DNA of 64,000 nt from Chryseobacterium sp. ISL-80 (lineage in GTDB: Bacteria > Bacillota > Bacilli > Bacillales > Cytobacillaceae), in NCBI GenBank assembly GCA_018613055.1, contig JAGGQZ010000009.1:1-64000 (forward strand). Reading direction: 5' to 3'. This document shows positions 60,507 through 64,000 of this stretch, in pieces. Position 1 is the first letter of the stretch, and every line of letters starts with the position of its first letter. Under the pieces are notes generated by a model, which saw nothing but the letters and a program-made list of their open reading frames with translations, was not told the DNA's origin and did not search any database. Position numbers and translations under genes: made by a program.

Positions 60507-62636
60507 TTGAAACTCAGAGAATTATTTGAAAAAAACGATGAAGGTAAGTTAATCCTTCCAGACTTTCAGCGTGATTTTGAATGGGCAAGGGAGAAACAAA
60601 AGAGCTTATTATCTTCATACATTACGCAGTTACCCGTAGGGAGTCTCTTAATATTAGAAGGAAAAAAAGAGGATTTTGCTGCAAAAAAATTATGTTTTCC
60701 AACATCGCTTAACTTAGAAGAGCGGAAAGAAGAATGTTTATATTTACTAGATGGACAACAAAGGATATCTAGTTTAAAGACCATTTTTTCTGATTATTAT
60801 TCTGAAAATCAAAATTGGTTAGAAGTATGGGAAAAAATGTACTCCGACTTAAATAATAGATGGTTTATAAGAGTTGAACCTAAGAAAAATGAAACAGATA
60901 TATTTGGTTGGAAAAATTTAAGCTTTGAGGGATTTAAGAAACAACTATTAGAACCATCTGAAGTAATAGACTTCATTGAGTTTAGAAGGATTTACAAAAC
61001 AAAAACAAATGAATGGTATAATCCTGGATACTCCCAAAAAGATAGTAATGGAAACTCAATCAAAGGCAATAGACTTAAAGTTCATATAGCTAAAAAAGCT
61101 GCGGAAGCTAGCTTGATTCCACTTTATTCTATTTCAAATAAGAGTAGTGAAGGAGAAAAACCACTACATGAATATGTTATAGAACAGATAAAGAATAATC
61201 GAATCGAAGAGCTTAAAGCTGCAGTAAAAGATAATGAACTTGACCTGATAGATACTCTTGAACCAGTTGATCCAATGATTTCGGATTATATAGACGATGA
61301 AGACAAAGTTAGGGATGCTTGGTCAACACTTGGAGCAAAATGGACCGAAAAAGTAAATAAATATCTAAATGAACTCATAGATCAAGAAGTACCTATTATT
61401 CAGCTTCCTTCTGAAGAAATAAGTCGCGCGATTTCAATTTTTGAAAATATAAATGAGGGTGGAACAGATTTAAATACCTTTGATTTAATTGTTGCAAAGG
61501 CGGCTAGAGCTGGAGTTAGTGATGAGGGTTCTTTATCGCAAAGAATTCTGAAGAAACTTGAAGAGAACATTGAGCTTCCTGAATCTTTAACAACTGGAAT
61601 TTTGGGCGATAAGCCAATTAAATTCAAAGCTACGAGTATGAAAACAATTGTTGATAATAAAATATCAAAGAGTTTTAAAGAAATGTATCTGAATTTACTA
61701 TCAATATTCTCCCATCTTGAATATGGTACATTTGACGATTTGAAAGTAGATTTTATTAAAAGACATAAAATTTTACACTTGAATTTTGACCAAATTAATC
61801 AAAATACAGATATAGTTTTATCATCACTAATAAGGTCCTTAGCATTTTTAAATATAAGATTAGGGATAACTGATATTAATAAATTGTCTTATGAATTAAT
61901 GATATTACCTATAGCTTATTTACTAAAAAACGATGATATATGGAATGATAAATCAAAGTTAGATAAAATCGAATATTGGTATTGGGCTTCGTTGTTTGGC
62001 GGTGCATACAGAGAAGGACAAAATTCCCAAAGTATAAAGGATATAAAGGGTTTATACTTATGGGTGAAATTAAATGAATCCAATAAGTTTAACTACTTAT
62101 ATGATAAAGTGTTAGAAGAAGAAGGTTATTCTAATAAAGAGGTATTGCTCCTTCAAGATGAAAATAACGACTTAAGATCAAGTGTTGCTTTAGGAATTTT
62201 ACAATATATATTGAGTAAGCAACCAAAAGATTTCTTACCGAATAATCAAGAAGAACTTAAATTAAATGCTTGGGACATATCTGCTGGTAAGTTAATTCAT
62301 AGCGGAGATAATACTATTGAATTAGAAGTACATGATCATCATATTATTCCTTTAGGTGATGCGACTACAATTGAAGAATCTTCAAAAAAAATTAGATCTA
62401 ATAAAAAACATGTATTAAATAGCCCATTAAATCGAACTTATATATCATCTGTGGCTAACTTGAAAATCCGTGATAAATCTCCAGACAAATATCTTGAGTA
62501 TGTTAATGAATCTTCTAAATGGGGCCATTGCTTACCGGAGCAAGAAATCTCTTCGAATTATGTTAATTATCTAAATGAAAGGTTCAAAGAACTCAGGAAA
62601 GAAATTAAAAAGGAATTAGAAGTACTCCAAGGATAA
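60507..62636 (+). CDS. sspE: DUF262/DUF1524 protein, SspE-like PT-sensing effector
   Basis: A 709-residue protein. The N-terminal DUF262 (ParB-like NTPase) domain has LPDFQRDFEWAREKQ and the hallmark DGQQR at 82-86. A helical middle follows. The C-terminal DUF1524 HNH region (about 600-690) has VHDHHIIPLGDA with His609, His611 and His612, and NSPLNRTYISSVANLKI. In SspABCD-SspE systems the protein senses phosphorothioates through the first domain and nicks phage DNA through the second; GmrSD-type type IV enzymes share this layout. TTG start with AAAGGGGATA upstream. It is the last gene of the locus, 75 nt after the PLD gene. Confidence 0.85.
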   Translation: MKLRELFEKNDEGKLILPDFQRDFEWAREKQKSLLSSYITQLPVGSLLILEGKKEDFAAKKLCFPTSLNLEERKEECLYLLDGQQRISSLKTIFSDYYSENQNWLEVWEKMYSDLNNRWFIRVEPKKNETDIFGWKNLSFEGFKKQLLEPSEVIDFIEFRRIYKTKTNEWYNPGYSQKDSNGNSIKGNRLKVHIAKKAAEASLIPLYSISNKSSEGEKPLHEYVIEQIKNNRIEELKAAVKDNELDLIDTLEPVDPMISDYIDDEDKVRDAWSTLGAKWTEKVNKYLNELIDQEVPIIQLPSEEISRAISIFENINEGGTDLNTFDLIVAKAARAGVSDEGSLSQRILKKLEENIELPESLTTGILGDKPIKFKATSMKTIVDNKISKSFKEMYLNLLSIFSHLEYGTFDDLKVDFIKRHKILHLNFDQINQNTDIVLSSLIRSLAFLNIRLGITDINKLSYELMILPIAYLLKNDDIWNDKSKLDKIEYWYWASLFGGAYREGQNSQSIKDIKGLYLWVKLNESNKFNYLYDKVLEEEGYSNKEVLLLQDENNDLRSSVALGILQYILSKQPKDFLPNNQEELKLNAWDISAGKLIHSGDNTIELEVHDHHIIPLGDATTIEESSKKIRSNKKHVLNSPLNRTYISSVANLKIRDKSPDKYLEYVNESSKWGHCLPEQEISSNYVNYLNERFKELRKEIKKELEVLQG

Positions 62637-62642
62637 AAAAGT

Positions 62643-62672
62643 AAACACCAACTAATAATATAGTTGGTGTTT
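62643..62672 (+). terminator. Terminator after sspE
   Basis: AAACACCAACTA (62643-62654) pairs with TAGTTGGTGTTT (62661-62672), followed by CTTT. Confidence 0.9.
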
Positions 62673-62784
62673 CTTTGATAATAAGGGAAACAGTAAAATG
62701 AAAACATTACCTAATAAAGTAATTTACGTATAGCGCTCAAGTTAGGGTGCAATTAGACATGTGTATATCTAATTAAAATTTTAC

Positions 62785-63165
62785 TTAATATCCGAATTCC
62801 AAATCTTTTGGGTCTGGTTCAATTGTGTATACTACAAACCAATCATGTTCTTCTTTGTCAAGTTGTTCAATTTCAGTTTCGTCATTGTTAGCTTCTGCAT
62901 CTCTTACCTTCCTACATATAAAATGAACAGTAAAATCCTCGCGAGCTAATAAAAGGGTTTCTTCTTCATCGTATTGGAGTACTAACGGAGTATTACAAAC
63001 TTCACAATTTCCTATGTTATAATTACCGAACCCATTTTTAACATATAGTAAAAAGCAATCAGGGCAATAATTTTTTACTTCAGACCCAAACTTTTTAAAT
63101 TCATCAGTCTTAATTAAATCTTTTTCTAAAATAACCTTATTACATTTACAACATTGATTTTCCAT
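62785..63165 (-). CDS. Hypothetical zinc-ribbon-like protein
   Basis: A 126-residue protein. The N-terminal half has CC-x-C (CCKCNK, residues 5-8), CPDC (about 34-37) and CEVC (about 54-57), suggesting one or two zinc ribbons. The C-terminal half is acidic (DAEANNDETEIEQLDKEEHD). AAGGGGG precedes ATG. Family not recognised. It lies convergent to the sspE unit, at the right edge of the island. Confidence 0.75.
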   Translation of the reverse strand: MENQCCKCNKVILEKDLIKTDEFKKFGSEVKNYCPDCFLLYVKNGFGNYNIGNCEVCNTPLVLQYDEEETLLLAREDFTVHFICRKVRDAEANNDETEIEQLDKEEHDWFVVYTIEPDPKDLEFGY

Positions 63166-63362
63166 TTTTTTACCCCCTTATAAATTATTAAACTAATGAT
63201 ATTAGTTATTACTAATAGGTTCTATATTTAGATATTATATCAAAAAAGGGTTCTTAATTGTGACATTAAAAATAATTAGGACTAATCCAATTATTTCGTA
63301 ATTTCTGCTATAATTTATAATTATAAATCATTTACTAAGGTTTTTTAGTGGGGGAAATTTAC

Positions 63363-64000
63363 TTGGATCAAAGAGATATAAAGGAAGAACAAAAGATCCT
63401 GGATAGTACTATTGGAAAGATTAAGGATCAGACTTATTACGTTTGGGAGCTCCTTGAAAGAAAACGGGAGCAATTCAAAGAACATACCAATTCTACTGGA
63501 GATGAGGTATCATTTAGACGCGGAATCAACGATAATGAAATTTTAAGAAAAGCTATAAAAGAACCATACTTTGGGCGGTTTGATATAATTTCCAATGAAG
63601 AAGGAGAGGAAACATTCTATATTGGGAAGCATGGAGTTAGAGACAAAGATGAAAATGTTATAGTTGTGGATTGGAGAATGCCTATTGCCTCCGTGTATTA
63701 TAATTTTACACCGGGAAAGGCTACACAAACCTATACTGTCGAGAATTCAAGATTAAGGAAAAAGCATATTTTTTCTGTTGAGGTTTTAAGAAAGAAAGAG
63801 TTTACCATAAAAGATCAAATAATCACTAAAATAATTCAACAAGGATCTAAAAATGATAGTCACTTAAATAAAACAATTACTGAAAAAGGTGAAGAGTTAG
63901 TAATTATTGATGGTTTTTTGAGAGAAATAATTGAAAGTAGTGAAACAACTGGATATTTAAAAGAAATTATCTCCACCATCCAAAAGGAACAGGATAAAGC
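63363..64000 (+). CDS. HelD-like UvrD-family helicase, N-terminal part (cut by window end)
   Basis: An open frame from TTG 63363 runs 212 codons off the end. GGGGGAAA lies about 7 nt upstream. The N-terminus reads EEQKILDSTIGKIKDQTYYV (coiled-coil arm), then PYFGRFDII, FYIGKHGV, ENVIVVDWRMPIASVYYNF, the block typical of HelD proteins that free stalled RNA polymerase. A second arm-like coil follows. The ATPase motifs must lie beyond the window. It may be chromosomal sequence flanking the island or a defense-associated helicase. Confidence 0.8.
   Translation, partial: MDQRDIKEEQKILDSTIGKIKDQTYYVWELLERKREQFKEHTNSTGDEVSFRRGINDNEILRKAIKEPYFGRFDIISNEEGEETFYIGKHGVRDKDENVIVVDWRMPIASVYYNFTPGKATQTYTVENSRLRKKHIFSVEVLRKKEFTIKDQIITKIIQQGSKNDSHLNKTITEKGEELVIIDGFLREIIESSETTGYLKEIISTIQKEQDK

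Overview
The window reads as chromosomal DNA of a low-GC Gram-positive, spore-former-type member of the Bacillaceae (Bacillus/Mesobacillus/Neobacillus-like). The basis is strong AAGGAGG ribosome sites, frequent TTG and GTG starts, U-tailed hairpin terminators, a type IV LTA synthase, a secreted gamma-glutamyltransferase, a CspB-like cold-shock protein, and GntR/FCD, PadR and OmpR regulators. Genus cannot be fixed from the sequence alone. No rRNA, tRNA, insertion sequence or CRISPR array was recognised.

Region 1 (1-4980): five exact-period 52-bp tandem repeats, then a minus-strand operon encoding an MMPL/RND exporter, an OmpR-type response regulator, its histidine kinase and a small membrane protein.

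Region 2 (about 5340-33900): a roughly 28-kb catabolic island. It contains a thioesterase, a carboxymuconolactone-decarboxylase-like protein, three GntR/FCD regulators, two class I fumarase/tartrate-dehydratase alpha-beta pairs, a tartrate/D-malate dehydrogenase, a 3-hydroxyisobutyrate-dehydrogenase-like enzyme and a TRAP transporter split over two divergent strands. It continues with a CitE-like lyase, two MmgE/PrpD proteins, a DASS carrier, a SucCD-like CoA ligase, a fumarate-reductase-like flavoprotein and a VOC protein. A second operon holds HMG-CoA lyase, enoyl-CoA hydratase, acyl-CoA dehydrogenase, two CaiB/BaiF CoA-transferases and an MFS carrier. A recurring 13-bp element, close to GGATACNGTATCC, lies before at least six transcription or translation units and in three of them covers the -10 box. 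This ties the island into one regulon. The likely substrates are C4-C6 hydroxy or branched di/tricarboxylates (malate, tartrate, citramalate/mesaconate or HMG-like), activated to CoA esters and cleaved to acetyl-CoA plus a keto acid.

Region 3 (33900-46145): ordinary housekeeping and accessory genes (DUF2200, GGT, LTA synthase, hemolysin III-like, PadR, GNAT, SDR, ABC-2 exporter, cold-shock protein).

Region 4 (about 46540-63170): an AT-rich defense island. It begins beside a decayed fragment of a hemolysin-III gene. It carries an EVE-HNH endonuclease, a broken small gene, XRE regulators, and an HNH endonuclease with a ScoMcrA-type central domain. The core is a seven-gene locus matching the phosphorothioate DNA-backbone modification and restriction system SspBCD + SspFGH + SspE: DUF4007 protein, large ATPase, PAPS-reductase-like sulfurtransferase, DEAH helicase, GHKL ATPase, PLD nuclease, and DUF262/HNH protein. 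The sspBCD promoter overlaps a near-consensus LexA (SOS) box and a terminator separates sspBCD from sspFGH-E. No SspA cysteine desulfurase is present in the window. The window ends inside a HelD-like helicase gene.
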